A stretch of DNA of 64,000 nucleotides from Saccharibacillus qingshengii (lineage in GTDB: Bacteria > Bacillota > Bacilli > Paenibacillales > Paenibacillaceae): the NCBI RefSeq assembly GCF_013185195.1, contig NZ_JAAZWC010000008.1:62001-126000 (forward strand), read 5' to 3'. The notes under the pieces were generated by a model. The model saw only the letters and a list, made by a program, of their open reading frames with translations. It searched no databases and was not told where the DNA came from. Below, one piece after another: positions 47,638-59,788 of this stretch. The stretch's first letter is position 1. Every line of letters starts with the position of its first letter. The position numbers and the translations under genes are program-made.

Positions 47638-48774
47638 TCAATCCATGATCGCACGGCGTGATTTGAAATCGATTCCTTTGTAGTACATGTCGGCCACCAA
47701 CAGATTCGGCCCGCAGCAGGCTGCCGCATCGCAGTGGCAGTCCACGGTCCGGTTCAACGGATGACGGGTCGTCCATTCTTCGAAGATCGAGTCCAGGCTG
47801 TCTTGGTACACGCTTCCGAACGAAGGGATCGCCGCAAAGTCGGTCACGAATACATCGCCGGTGAACATGTTCACATTGACGCGGCTGCGACCGTCCGGGT
47901 CGTTGCGAACGGTCACGTTCTTCGCACTGCGAAGTCTGCGCAGCAGTTCGCGTTCTTCGTCCGTGCTGCCGCAGGCAAAAAAGGGCAGCGTGCCAAACAG
48001 CATCCAGATGTCTTCATTGCGATGGTCGAGCAGATCGTGGATCGCCAGGCGCATCTCGTCGAGCGACAGTACAGGCAGATTGGCGGCAAAAGCCGACGGA
48101 TACATCGGGTGCACCTCGTGACGGCGGCAGCCCATTTCCAGAATCGTCTCGTGCATCTGCGGCAGATGGTTATGCGTGCGGAAATTGATCATCGTTTCCG
48201 CCGAAATCAGCATGCCCGATTTGCTGAGGCTTTTGGCATTGTCGATCATCCGATTGTACATTTTCTCGGCCGCCGCAAAAGGAACGGGATGACCGCTGTT
48301 GGCGAAGCCCGTCTGGTGAAAACTCTCCGGGCCCGTATAGTTGAACGAAATATGCATGACGTCTAAGTAAGGAAGCAGCTTCTCGTAGCGCTCCAGATCC
48401 AGCGTCAGGTTGGAGTTGATCTGCGAACGGATCCCGCGCTCACGCGCGTATCGCAGAAGCGGCACGATGACATTGTCGACGGTCTGACGGCGGAAAGAAG
48501 GCTCTCCGCCCGTAATGCTGATCGTCTCCAAATGTTCCACCTCGTCCAGTCGACGAAGCATCAGATCGAGCGGAATCATATCCGGCTCGTTCAATACGAG
48601 CGTATCGCCTACCGCACAGTGTTCGCAGCGCATATTGCACAGATTGGTTACCGTCATTTCCACACTCGTCAGACGGTGCCGTCCGTGTTTGCGCAGCGAG
48701 CGAATCGGGTCCCACGGATCGTAGCTTGGGGATAAATCGGGAAGCCGGGGAACACCGTTGTTGATTACTGTCAT
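47638..48774 (-). CDS. yfkAB: YfkAB-type radical SAM protein
   Basis: A 378-residue radical SAM enzyme. The cluster-binding CxxxCxxC is in TNLCNMRCEHC, followed by GGEPSFRR (SAM contact). The C-terminal CHCDAAAC is the CxCxxxxC motif that defines the YfkAB family and probably holds an auxiliary cluster. The reaction is unknown. The ATG at 48774 has AAAGGTGG at 5 bases. In B. subtilis yfkA and yfkB are annotated as separate genes; here the gene is one frame. Confidence 0.9.
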   Translation of the reverse strand: MTVINNGVPRLPDLSPSYDPWDPIRSLRKHGRHRLTSVEMTVTNLCNMRCEHCAVGDTLVLNEPDMIPLDLMLRRLDEVEHLETISITGGEPSFRRQTVDNVIVPLLRYARERGIRSQINSNLTLDLERYEKLLPYLDVMHISFNYTGPESFHQTGFANSGHPVPFAAAEKMYNRMIDNAKSLSKSGMLISAETMINFRTHNHLPQMHETILEMGCRRHEVHPMYPSAFAANLPVLSLDEMRLAIHDLLDHRNEDIWMLFGTLPFFACGSTDEERELLRRLRSAKNVTVRNDPDGRSRVNVNMFTGDVFVTDFAAIPSFGSVYQDSLDSIFEEWTTRHPLNRTVDCHCDAAACCGPNLLVADMYYKGIDFKSRRAIMD

Positions 48775-48902
48775 GTTGACCACCTTTATGATTAAGAACT
48801 TCCTTGGAATCGCCGGCAGCTGCCGGAACGGCCCTCAAGGATATAACCCGTTTCTTTCTTGTTATTAACCGTATCCCCGCATTTTGCGCGGAATCGCGGA
48901 AT

Positions 48903-49997
48903 TTATTTATCCGCGATCTGCTCGACCATAACCGACAGATGGTGCGAAAGATCGATTTCGTAAGGCTGCACGGTCGCGCCTTCTTCATCTTCGATCACGC
49001 GAACGATCGGCCGATTCGGCGTTTTAGGAGGTACCGAGGTCACCACGCCCGTCTCGCCCGTACTGAGCTTGACGGTCAAGCCGACGGGATACAGCGCCAC
49101 CTTGTCGCGGAACACTTCCAGCTTGCGCTGGTCGTATTGGATACAGGAGCCTCCGTAGAGAATGTCTACCGCCTGATGAGGCAGCATGCCCCGGCGATAG
49201 ACTCGATTGGTCGTCATGGCATCGTACGAGTCCGTAATGGCGATCCACTTGGCAAAATCATGAATCTCGCCGCCTTGAATCCCTCTCGGGTACCCGCTGC
49301 CATCCAACCGTTCATGATGCTGAAACGCGCAGTGCGCGGCAAGCAGCGGCACAAACGGTTCGTCTTTCAAAATCGCAAACCCGAATTCGGTATGCTTTTT
49401 CATCTCGGCAAATTCTTCGTCGTCCAGCCGGCCCGGTTTGAGCAGCACTTTGGGAGAGATTTTGGTCTTGCCGATATCGTGCAGCATCGAACCCATCCCA
49501 AGCGTAAACAAATCGTCCCGGGAATGGCCGGCCGCCATGCCGAGCGTGAGTGTGTACAGACAAACGTTAAACGAATGGGTGTACAAATAATGATCCGTGG
49601 TATGGATATCGCCGAGCATAATCAGAACGTCTTCGCGCGAACCCAGATCATCCAGAATTTCCTCGGTCATTTTGCGAAAACTATAGCCGAGATGAGGATA
49701 AGACATCCGCCCCATCGTATCGTTCATCATCGTCCGGTAAACCGTCCGAATCTGCTTGACCGCCTGGCGGCGCGTTTCGTCGGCCACCATCTCCGGCACA
49801 ATGATATCGTCCGTCACTTCGTCCCGGATATACAGCATGTCGATTCCGATCTTTTCCAACCTGCGAAGAATCGAAGCCGTAAGCTCCGCCCCTTCGGCCA
49901 ATAACGTCAGACCCTCTTCATTGTAAATGCGTTTGCCCAGCTTCATGCCCGGGCGTATTTGTCCGATCGACAGCAGGCGCACAAACTTCCACTCCAT
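48903..49997 (-). CDS. HD-GYP domain c-di-GMP phosphodiesterase (probable)
   Basis: A 364-residue protein: an N-terminal ~100-residue helical region, an HD-GYP domain (~130-290), then a small C-terminal domain with KLSTGETGVVTSVPP. Metal and catalytic residues are in MLHDIGKTKISP, KKHTEFGFAIL, FQHHERLDGSGYPRGI and ITDSYDAMT. HD-GYP enzymes hydrolyse c-di-GMP or cGAMP. The DSYDAM segment and GYP triad are complete, so activity is likely. The plus-strand gene at 52206 encodes a close relative, with a nucleotidase between. Confidence 0.9.
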   Translation of the reverse strand: MEWKFVRLLSIGQIRPGMKLGKRIYNEEGLTLLAEGAELTASILRRLEKIGIDMLYIRDEVTDDIIVPEMVADETRRQAVKQIRTVYRTMMNDTMGRMSYPHLGYSFRKMTEEILDDLGSREDVLIMLGDIHTTDHYLYTHSFNVCLYTLTLGMAAGHSRDDLFTLGMGSMLHDIGKTKISPKVLLKPGRLDDEEFAEMKKHTEFGFAILKDEPFVPLLAAHCAFQHHERLDGSGYPRGIQGGEIHDFAKWIAITDSYDAMTTNRVYRRGMLPHQAVDILYGGSCIQYDQRKLEVFRDKVALYPVGLTVKLSTGETGVVTSVPPKTPNRPIVRVIEDEEGATVQPYEIDLSHHLSVMVEQIADK

Positions 49998-50100
49998 TTA
50001 AGCCGTCTCGTCATCCGGACCGTGCTGCTTGGCGTTCACGTCGGCGAGGGCCGTTGATATTTTGAACCTTACAAAAGCAGGCACTGGGCACAAAGATCCT

Positions 50101-51537
50101 TTAGGCTTCCGTCCAGCGCAGGACAAAAGCCTCTTCGACAGCGCCGGGACGACCCAATTCCAGACGAAGCAGGTCCCGCAAAAATTCGGGCAGCATAAAG
50201 CTTTTGTCCGTTCCGCGGCTCAATGATTCGTAACCCGCGCCGAAAGTGAACATGTCCAGCGTACCCACCCGGTATTCGCCGTCGGGCTCGATCGTTCTCT
50301 CGGACGTCCGGGCTTCTATAATCCGGGCATGCGGAGGCGCCTGCGGATCATAGCGGATCGTCAAGCCGTCGGCGCACAGTCCGCCCAGCCTTTCGCCCCG
50401 AAAACCGAAACCGGTCAGCTTCTTGCCTGTATATTCCGGCAGCAGCGATTGTTCGAGACTATGCAGAATATCGCTGCCCCGCAGCGTCACCACGCACGGA
50501 TTAATCGGAGATGGACAGAGGGCATGCAGCATCCCCTCCGTGATCTCGCCCGGCGGCAGCGGACCGAGTACCTGTCCGGAATTGACCAGCGAGAACTCCC
50601 CCCCTGCAAAGTTCCGAACCGACTGGGCAAGCAAATTGCCGAGCTGCGATTCTTTCTCATAATCGATGGGCAGTTCGCATTCGGATACGGCAGCCACCCT
50701 TCGCAGCCGCTCCGCCGCTTCTTCGTGATGCCGCGCAATCGCATGGTCGATCGAGGCATCCGAAGGGTCGGTATCGGTCAGCTCGACCAATCCGGCTTCC
50801 CGGACGCTGCACAGACCCGAGAGCGGATCGCGTTCAACCACGATCCGGCCGATATGGCGGCCGAACTTGCCGGCCGCACATACGACAGCTCCTCCGATCA
50901 CAGCCGGCTCCGGCAGAAGATGATGCGTATGACCGCCCAGAATCAGGTCGAGCCCGTTTGTCATTGCGGCAATCCGCTCATCGGAAGCAAGGCCTAGGTG
51001 AGACAGCAGCACCACAATGTCGGCCCGTCCGCGCATCTCGTTCACGCGATCCTGCAGCCCGGCGAACGGATCGGATACTTCGACTCCCAGCAGCCGGTAA
51101 AAATCCGAAAACGGAGCGGTCAGACCCAGTATTCCGACTTTGAATCCGCCCGTTTCCACTACCGCCGTTTCGTGCAGCCATTCGGGCAGGGAGCCGTCTT
51201 GCATACGGACGTTGCTGCAGACGACCGGACACTTCAGCGACGCGTACACTTCCCCGAGACGTTCCGGTGTAAAGGTCAATCCTTCATTATTTCCGATCGT
51301 TACGGCATTGTACCCGGAACGATTCAAAATGTCGACATTGGCCGCTCCCAAACTGCCTTCCGTCTCGATCGCCATACGATCCATATGATCGCCGACATCG
51401 AGTGTGCATACTGGCTTCCCCTGCGCTTTTTCGGCAGCGATAAACGCGGCAATCCGGCCCATCTGCTCAAAGTGGCTGTGAAGGTCGTTGGTATGCAGCA
51501 GAATCAGCGTATCCCGCTCTTGCGTCTTTGAGACCAT
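50101..51537 (-). CDS. Metallophosphatase/5'-nucleotidase, YunD-like
   Basis: A 478-residue protein of the UshA/CD73 class. The N-terminal metallophosphatase domain has HTNDLHSHFEQ, LDVGDHMD, TIGNNEG (NHE-type), LLSHLG and GGHTHH. The C-terminal 5'-nucleotidase domain begins near residue 290 and contains GNLLAQSVRNFAGG and VNSGQVLGPLPPGEIT. No signal peptide is visible, as in B. subtilis YunD, so a cytoplasmic nucleotide hydrolase is likely. The ATG at 51537 follows GGAGG at 9 bases. It lies between the two HD-GYP genes. Confidence 0.9.
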   Translation of the reverse strand: MVSKTQERDTLILLHTNDLHSHFEQMGRIAAFIAAEKAQGKPVCTLDVGDHMDRMAIETEGSLGAANVDILNRSGYNAVTIGNNEGLTFTPERLGEVYASLKCPVVCSNVRMQDGSLPEWLHETAVVETGGFKVGILGLTAPFSDFYRLLGVEVSDPFAGLQDRVNEMRGRADIVVLLSHLGLASDERIAAMTNGLDLILGGHTHHLLPEPAVIGGAVVCAAGKFGRHIGRIVVERDPLSGLCSVREAGLVELTDTDPSDASIDHAIARHHEEAAERLRRVAAVSECELPIDYEKESQLGNLLAQSVRNFAGGEFSLVNSGQVLGPLPPGEITEGMLHALCPSPINPCVVTLRGSDILHSLEQSLLPEYTGKKLTGFGFRGERLGGLCADGLTIRYDPQAPPHARIIEARTSERTIEPDGEYRVGTLDMFTFGAGYESLSRGTDKSFMLPEFLRDLLRLELGRPGAVEEAFVLRWTEA

Positions 51538-51860
51538 TGAAGCCGTCCTCCTTCGGACCCTGCATCCTGTACAGCGCAAAATCCGCCTGTGCGGGTCTGT
51601 TCGCTGCGAAATCGTATTCGTTCCTTCTTTCGATCATAAAGCCTTACCCGCAAACGGACAAGCGCGATTCCGGTCGGGAAGCAGCGTCGAGCCCAGGAAA
51701 TGCCGAGGCGCTTGCGCGGCCTATGCAAGTATTTTAACATGCCTCCGGGTCCCCGAAAAGAATAAGCCGCTTGTTTGATTCAAATTATCGCCAGCTTGCT
51801 TAGCAATCACGATGAAAAATAAGGATATTTTGCACTTGTGTGATAAAATTGTCTGGTTCG
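51538..51860. other. Divergent intergenic region, left part
   Basis: Between the nucleotidase (-) and the HD-GYP gene (+). It is AT-richer towards the right. A weak minus-strand -10 (TAAAAT near 51731-51736) is the only promoter-like element for the nucleotidase. No gene is supported. Confidence 0.35.
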
Positions 51861-51895
51861 TTGTGCACCATTTCGAAGGCGGAGTATGCTATATT
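51861..51895 (+). promoter_or_regulatory. Promoter of the HD-GYP leader
   Basis: An extended -10, TGC-TATATT (TG at 51887-51888, hexamer 51890-51895). Alternatively TTGTGC (51861-51866), 18 bases, TATGCT (51885-51890). Either starts RNA at about 51897-51902. Confidence 0.5.
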
Positions 51896-52205
51896 AATAG
51901 GGTCAGTATCCCAATTTACGGAAAGAGTGAAGTCGCAAACAAATTGGACCTATTCTGCCGATATACGAATCAAACGATCCCTGCGTCTACCGACCCGGGG
52001 TCGAAGTTATCCTCTATTCTGCGCCCAAAACGCTCCCCGACCGGGTTTTTTCGACTCGAATCGGGCGACGTGCCCGAGCGGCCAGATTGTGCCGATCTGC
52101 ATACCGGAATTCCGGAGGTTGACGAAACCGTCCGGAATCGGTGTTCCCGGATCGGATCCTCGTTTGCTCACAGTATTCGTTCGTTACAGAAAGGAGACAT
52201 CGCTT
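51896..52205 (+). ncRNA. Long leader of the HD-GYP gene, riboswitch-like
   Basis: About 300 bases of untranslated leader. The first 100 bases contain pieces resembling a c-di-GMP-I aptamer in the right order: AGGGTCAG, a GGAAAGAG loop, GTCGCAAAC, GGACCTA and TACCGACC. The usual CAAACC strand is not conserved, so the match is partial. A T6 terminator follows at 51993-52051. The ribosome site AGGAG is at 52193-52199. The gene product is an HD-GYP protein, the right class for such control. Confidence 0.3.
51993..52051 (+). terminator. Leader terminator with competing hairpin
   Basis: ACCCGG..TCG (51993-52003, two-base bulge) can pair with CGACCGGGT (52038-52046), followed by six T residues (52046-52051). 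The left arm also forms its own hairpin CGACCC/GGGTCG (51991-52003), so two exclusive folds exist. The loop of the long fold is 34 bases, so strength is uncertain. Confidence 0.4.
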
Positions 52206-53261
52206 TTGAAAGTTCATGTGACCGATCTCAAAACCGGTGACCGCCTGCTCGCCGATACCTTCAATCGGCACGGCGTGCATATTCTCGCCAAAGGTACCGC
52301 TCTGCATGACGCTGAAATCGCACGGCTGGTTCAGCACAGCATCGATTATGTCGAAGTTCAGCAGATCGAGGAGGTGCCTTCTCCCTCCGCTCCTTTGAAC
52401 GCCTTCCTTTTCCCGGAAATCAAATCTACGTTTGACGATGCGGTACTTATGTTCGAATCCCTTTTCCATGAATCGATGACCACAGGCAAGTTCGACAGCG
52501 AATTGGTCGAAGACATCATGCAGCCGCTGTTTAACGTGCTGGCTTCCCAAAAAGATGCCGTCGCCCTGCTTCTGCTGCTGAACCGGGACGCCAACTATAC
52601 GTACGTGCACTCGATGCAGGTAGGCATGCTGTCGTATTACCTTGCTCTCTGGCTGGGTTATCCCCACGATCAGGCATCCGCGATCTGTCAGGCCGGGTAT
52701 CTGCACGATATCGGCAAATCGACGGTTCCGGGCGAGATTCTGAATAAACCGGGCCGACTGACCAACGAAGAATACGAGATCATCAAAACGCATACCGTAA
52801 ACGGTTATGAGATCATCCGCAACTCGCTGGGCGATACGATCGCGGCGACGGCGGCGCTGCAGCATCACGAACGCGGCGACGGCAGCGGCTACCCTTACGG
52901 AATCAAAGAAGACGAAATGCATCCTTGGTCGAAGATTATCGCGGTAGCCGACGTTTACAGCGCCATGACGAGCAATCGCGTCTATCAGGACAAACAGGAG
53001 CTGATCAACGTCCTTAAGGAACTGTACGCGCTCAGCTTCGGACAATTGGCTCCGGAACCGACCCATACTTTTATCCGCAATATGCTTCCTTATTTCATCA
53101 ACAAGAAAGTTCGGCTGACGAACGGGGAATACGGCTACATCGTAATGAACCATCCGACCGACTTTTTCAGACCTCTGATCCGGGTCAGCGACCGCTTCAT
53201 CGATCTGTCTCTGGAACAAGATCTGGATATTGCAGAAGTATTTTCGGACAACGAGACCTGA
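52206..53261 (+). CDS. HD-GYP domain c-di-GMP phosphodiesterase (probable)
   Basis: A 351-residue protein related to the HD-GYP gene at 48903. Complete catalytic set: YLHDIGKSTVP, IKTHTVNGYEIIR, LQHHERGDGSGYPYGI and VADVYSAMTSNR. An N-terminal region of ~110 residues (TDLKTGDRLLADTF opening) precedes it and a C-terminal ~60-residue beta region follows. TTG 52206 has AGGAG at 9 bases; a longer open frame from 51840 runs through the leader but lacks a ribosome site and protein-like composition. It is monocistronic behind a long leader. Confidence 0.9.
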   Translation: MKVHVTDLKTGDRLLADTFNRHGVHILAKGTALHDAEIARLVQHSIDYVEVQQIEEVPSPSAPLNAFLFPEIKSTFDDAVLMFESLFHESMTTGKFDSELVEDIMQPLFNVLASQKDAVALLLLLNRDANYTYVHSMQVGMLSYYLALWLGYPHDQASAICQAGYLHDIGKSTVPGEILNKPGRLTNEEYEIIKTHTVNGYEIIRNSLGDTIAATAALQHHERGDGSGYPYGIKEDEMHPWSKIIAVADVYSAMTSNRVYQDKQELINVLKELYALSFGQLAPEPTHTFIRNMLPYFINKKVRLTNGEYGYIVMNHPTDFFRPLIRVSDRFIDLSLEQDLDIAEVFSDNET

Positions 53262-53334
53262 GCAGCCCTTTTGTTCGGCTGGACGCTGGATCGGCAAGCG
53301 CAGCGCCTTTAGGGCCTTCTCCTTATCCCAGACA

Positions 53335-53372
53335 AAAAAACACGTGCCGCCAAAAGCGGATACGTGTTTTTT
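53335..53372. terminator. Two-way terminator between convergent genes
   Basis: Arms AAACACGT/ACGTGTTT around 53338-53345 and 53362-53369, flanked by A6 and T7, serving the HD-GYP gene (+) and the gene at 53378 (-). Confidence 0.85.
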
Positions 53373-53377
53373 TGCGT

Positions 53378-53947
53378 TTACTTCTTCAGGACCAGTTTGG
53401 CCGTAGACAGATTGACGTCCGAGTCTTTGGAAGCGACATAGCGGTTGAGAAGCTTCTGGGACTGGATCATGGCACTCGGCGATTCCGTTCCGGTTTCTTT
53501 CCAATAGCTTTGCAGCAGCTCGTACAAGTTGCCGTATTTGCCGGCGCCTTCCGCCAGGAAGAAATAAGCGATCTCGGTACCGCGCGGCTTCAAATGGCGT
53601 TCCGCATGGCTGTTTGGATCGTACGTGCACACTTCGATATCCCCTTCGCGGTTCACGCCGCCAAAAGCGGTCATGACGGACTTGCCTTTCTCGGAGAACG
53701 CGGACAGGGTCATCTGCAAAATAACCAGAATCCGGTCGTACGGCGTTCCTTCTTCGAGAAGATCGGATACGTGCTTGGCAATGACCTCGCGCGCTTCGCG
53801 GTCTCCGCCGGCCGTAGCCACGAATTCTTTTTCCCCCACTTTGACCACATGCTGTTCGGGCTGAGGCGTATGTTCCGAACCGGCGGCGCCACTGTCGCTC
53901 ATCACGGTTATAAATTGCTCTTTTGCGATTACGGAAATGAAGCTCAT
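53378..53947 (-). CDS. Unknown protein, possible proteasome-beta/HslV (Ntn-hydrolase) resemblance
   Basis: A 189-residue protein opening MSFISVIAKEQFITVMSDSG, then VVKVGEKEFVATAGGDREA and SVMTAFGGVNREG. The alternation of short strands with a central VATAGG turn followed by a long helix resembles proteasome-beta/HslV subunits. The expected N-terminal Thr is absent; only Ser2 follows the Met, so catalysis is doubtful. No specific function is known to me. The ATG at 53947 has AAGGAGG upstream. It is monocistronic. Confidence 0.5.
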   Translation of the reverse strand: MSFISVIAKEQFITVMSDSGAAGSEHTPQPEQHVVKVGEKEFVATAGGDREAREVIAKHVSDLLEEGTPYDRILVILQMTLSAFSEKGKSVMTAFGGVNREGDIEVCTYDPNSHAERHLKPRGTEIAYFFLAEGAGKYGNLYELLQSYWKETGTESPSAMIQSQKLLNRYVASKDSDVNLSTAKLVLKK

Positions 53948-54246
53948 TTTCTTATCTTCCTCCTTCTTTAAAAGCGTACACGCAAACGGCTCATGAACTC
54001 CTGCATCCCGAAGCGGCGGCGACCGCTGCGGCTCGGCTCCCGCCGGGCGGAAACTCGATCGGCTTTCCATGCTCCATTTGCGTACACGCCGTAAGCCAAC
54101 TAATTCGAGGGCCAGCCAAGCGATTCCTGCCATCTCCGCAAATTTCAAATAAAACGTCAGCTTTTTCAGTATACCAGACGAACCGCACCTCCGGCGAGCC
54201 GCAAAACAAAACGATTGGCGTTTTAATAGAAAAACAGGGGGAAATT
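53948..54246. other. Intergenic region upstream of the gene at 53378
   Basis: Part of a 358-base gap. A minus-strand extended -10 (TGGTATACT, about 54170-54178) could start a ~220-base leader for the downstream gene; no -35 matches. A GCGTACACGC motif occurs twice (near 53975 and 54091). No gene is supported. Confidence 0.35.
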
Positions 54247-54271
54247 CAAAAAAGACGAACCCGAAGGTTCG
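54247..54271 (-). terminator. Terminator of the suf operon
   Basis: Stem CGAACC/GGTTCG (54256-54261 with 54266-54271), loop CGAA, and TCTTTTTTG on the minus strand, 35 bases after sufB. Confidence 0.85.
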
Positions 54272-54305
54272 CCTTTTACGCTGCGCCTGGCAGACTCGCT
54301 TGGAA

Positions 54306-55703
54306 TTAACCGATCGAGCCTTCCATTTCGAACTTGATGAGACGGTTCATTTCGACCGCATATTCCATCGGCAGTTCTTTGGTGAACGGCTCGATGAAGC
54401 CCATGACGATCATCTGCGTCGCTTCGTTCTCGCTGAGACCGCGGCTCATCAGGTAGAAGAGTTGATCTTCGGATACCTTCGATACCGTTGCTTCGTGCTC
54501 CAGCATAACGTCGTCGGTCAGAATCTCGTTGTACGGGATTGTATCGGACGTGGACTGATTATCCATAATCAACGTATCGCACTTGATGTTCGACTTGGCG
54601 CCCTGCGCCTTGCGGCCGAAAGATGCCAGACCTTGATACGTCACTTTGCCGCCGTGTTTACTGATCGACTTGGAAATGATGGTCGATGTCGTATCCGGAG
54701 CCAGGTGAATCATTTTCGCGCCTGCGTGCTGATGCTGGTTTTTACCGGCAACCGCGATCGACAGAACGGAACCTTTGGCACCGCGTCCTTTGAGAACGAC
54801 AGCTGGATATTTCATGGTCAGCTTGGAGCCGATGTTGCCGTCGACCCATTCCATATTGGCATTCTCTTCCGCAACCGCACGTTTGGTCACGAGGTTGTAG
54901 ATGTTGGAAGACCAGTTCTGGATCGTCGTATAACGAACGCGGGCGTCCTTTTTGACGATGATCTCAACGACTGCGCTGTGCAGGGAGTTCGTTCCGTAGA
55001 CCGGAGCGGTACATCCTTCCACGTAATGCACGAAGCTGCCTTCGTCCGCGATGATCAGCGTGCGTTCGAATTGACCCATGTTTTCCGAGTTGATCCGGAA
55101 GTAAGCCTGCAGCGGAACTTCGCACTTGACGCCTTTAGGGACGTAAATGAAGCTGCCGCCGGACCATACCGCGCTGTTCAATGCCGCAAACTTGTTGTCG
55201 GTCGGCGGAATGACTTTGGCGAAATGTTCTCTCAGAATTTCCGGGTGCTCTCTGAGCGCCGTATCGGTATCCATAAAGATAACGCCTTGGTCTTCGAGTT
55301 CTTTTTGAATGTTGTGATAGACGACTTCGGATTCATACTGCGCCGAAACGCCGGCGAGGAACTTTTGTTCCGCTTCCGGAATACCGAGCTTATCGAAGGT
55401 TTCCTTGATTTCGCTTGGTACTTCTTCCCACGTTTTGCTTTGTCCTTCGGATGCTTTGACATAGTATTGGATCTCGTCAAAGTTCAATTCGCTCAGATCG
55501 CCGCCCCATGTTGGCATCGGCATCTTTTGGAACTGTTCGAAAGCTTTCAGGCGGAAATCGAGCATCCATTCGGGTTCGTTTTTCATCTTCGAAATGGAAA
55601 TGACGATTTCTTTGGTCAAGCCTTTACCGCTCTTGTAAATAGACTCGTGCTCGTCGCGGAAGCCATATTGATACTCTTCGCTGATCGGTGCTTCTTTAGC
55701 CAT
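54306..55703 (-). CDS. sufB: Fe-S cluster assembly scaffold SufB
   Basis: A 465-residue scaffold of the SufBCD complex, on which Fe-S clusters are built. It contains the family beta-helix segments [34 protein letters not shown], and [20 protein letters not shown], ending [17 protein letters not shown]. It is the last gene of sufCDSUB, 18 bases after sufU, in the same order as B. subtilis. Confidence 0.97.
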   Translation of the reverse strand: MAKEAPISEEYQYGFRDEHESIYKSGKGLTKEIVISISKMKNEPEWMLDFRLKAFEQFQKMPMPTWGGDLSELNFDEIQYYVKASEGQSKTWEEVPSEIKETFDKLGIPEAEQKFLAGVSAQYESEVVYHNIQKELEDQGVIFMDTDTALREHPEILREHFAKVIPPTDNKFAALNSAVWSGGSFIYVPKGVKCEVPLQAYFRINSENMGQFERTLIIADEGSFVHYVEGCTAPVYGTNSLHSAVVEIIVKKDARVRYTTIQNWSSNIYNLVTKRAVAEENANMEWVDGNIGSKLTMKYPAVVLKGRGAKGSVLSIAVAGKNQHQHAGAKMIHLAPDTTSTIISKSISKHGGKVTYQGLASFGRKAQGAKSNIKCDTLIMDNQSTSDTIPYNEILTDDVMLEHEATVSKVSEDQLFYLMSRGLSENEATQMIVMGFIEPFTKELPMEYAVEMNRLIKFEMEGSIG

Positions 55704-55721
55704 GTTAATGCCTCCCTTTCG

Positions 55722-58658
<2,937 letters not shown>

Positions 58659-58690
58659 AATCGGTGTTCCTCCTTCCGTTCGTTATAGGA

Positions 58691-59479
58691 TTAGGCTTCT
58701 TGTTCTTGTCCGACGGTCTCGTCGGTAATGCCCAGTTCTTCCTTGATCCAGTCGTAACCGTCCTGCTCGAGACGCGCTGCCAGTTCCGGTCCGCCGGATT
58801 TGACGATACGGCCCTGCATCATGACGTGTACGAAGTCGGGCGTAATGTAATTCAGCAGACGCTGATAGTGGGTAATGATCAGGAAACCGCGGTCTTCGTG
58901 TTTCATTTCGTTCACGCCGTTCGCTACGATCCGCAGGGCATCGATGTCGAGACCGGAGTCGATTTCGTCCAGAATGACAAGTTTCGGATCAAGCATCATC
59001 ATTTGAAGAATTTCGTTGCGCTTTTTCTCGCCGCCGGAGAAACCTTCGTTCAGGTAGCGGTGCGCGAACTCCGGATTCATTTCGAGCCCTTTCATGCTGC
59101 TCTCCATTTGACGGATGAATTTGATCAACGAAATCTCGTTGCCTTCGCCGCGGCGTGCATTAATCGCACTGCGCAGGAAGTCGGAATTCGTGACGCCGGC
59201 AATTTCGCTCGGATACTGCATAGCCAGAAACATACCGGCGAGCGCACGTTCGTCCACGCCCATATCCAGCACGTCTTCGCCGTTCAGCGTAACCGTACCT
59301 TCGGTCACTTCATATTTCGGATGTCCCATCAGCGCGGAAGCCAGCGTACTTTTGCCTGTGCCGTTCGGTCCCATGATCGCATGGATTTCCCCGCCGTTCA
59401 TTTCCAGATTGATGCCTTTCAGAATTTCCTTGCCTTCGATCTGAGCTTTGAGTCCTTCGATGACGAATTTAGTTGCCAT
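58691..59479 (-). CDS. sufC: Fe-S assembly ATPase SufC
   Basis: A 262-residue ABC-type ATPase that powers the SufBCD scaffold. Walker A GPNGTGKSTLAS, signature FSGGEKKRNEI, Walker B LVILDEIDSGLDIDAL and ITHYQ. The ATG at 59479 has GGAGGG 9 bases upstream; the frame extends further but runs into the promoter region. It is the first suf gene, directly behind the PerR-type promoter. Confidence 0.97.
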   Translation of the reverse strand: MATKFVIEGLKAQIEGKEILKGINLEMNGGEIHAIMGPNGTGKSTLASALMGHPKYEVTEGTVTLNGEDVLDMGVDERALAGMFLAMQYPSEIAGVTNSDFLRSAINARRGEGNEISLIKFIRQMESSMKGLEMNPEFAHRYLNEGFSGGEKKRNEILQMMMLDPKLVILDEIDSGLDIDALRIVANGVNEMKHEDRGFLIITHYQRLLNYITPDFVHVMMQGRIVKSGGPELAARLEQDGYDWIKEELGITDETVGQEQEA

Positions 59480-59559
59480 GTTCAGCGTCCCTCCAGAAAT
59501 ATAATGGTGAATCCGTGATATCCTTTTGATCAAACACTCTAACCAAAATAATTATAACC

Positions 59560-59596
59560 TTGTAATGATTATAAACTGATTATCGTTGATTCTCAA
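59560..59596 (-). promoter_or_regulatory. suf promoter with a PerR-type box on its -10
   Basis: TTGAGA (59596-59591), 17 bases, TATAAT (59573-59568) on the minus strand. The sequence TTATAATCATTACAA (59574-59560) covers the -10 and matches the Bacillus PerR box TTATAATNATTATAA at 14 of 15 positions counting N. Repressor binding there would block RNA polymerase. The remainder of the 309-base gap (59597-59718) is AT-rich without a gene. Confidence 0.7.
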
Positions 59597-59718
59597 TTTA
59601 TTTTACCCGAATTTATTTTTCAGTTCAACGAATCGCCATACATTTAAAAATTTAAGCGTGTAATCAATGAATTTTGTGCAACTATTTGTATCGGATTTTT
59701 CTGTCCAAAAAGCAAAAG

Positions 59719-59739
59719 CCCGGTCGTTTTCAGACCGGG
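59719..59739. terminator. Terminator of dps (two-way in form)
   Basis: Stem CCCGGTC/GACCGGG (59719-59725 with 59733-59739), with TTTT on both sides depending on the strand read. The minus-strand tail is GCTTTTGCTTTTTGG. Confidence 0.8.
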
Positions 59740-59788
59740 TTTTCTGTATAACCGGCCACAGCCGGATTCCGTAAGTTCTGTTGTTCTC

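Noticed and set aside
48811-48828. Palindrome CCGGCAGCTGCCGG upstream of yfkAB
   Set aside because: GC-rich palindromes of this length occur by chance here; no T tract, promoter or second copy was found.
52070-52150. tRNA-like stretch (GCCCGAGCGGCC) in the HD-GYP leader
   Set aside because: No acceptor stem, no TTC-type T loop in place and no consistent cloverleaf.
51840-52205. In-frame extension of the HD-GYP protein by 122 codons
   Set aside because: No ribosome site at its start, Pro/Cys/Arg-rich composition unlike the rest, and it overlaps promoter and terminator elements.
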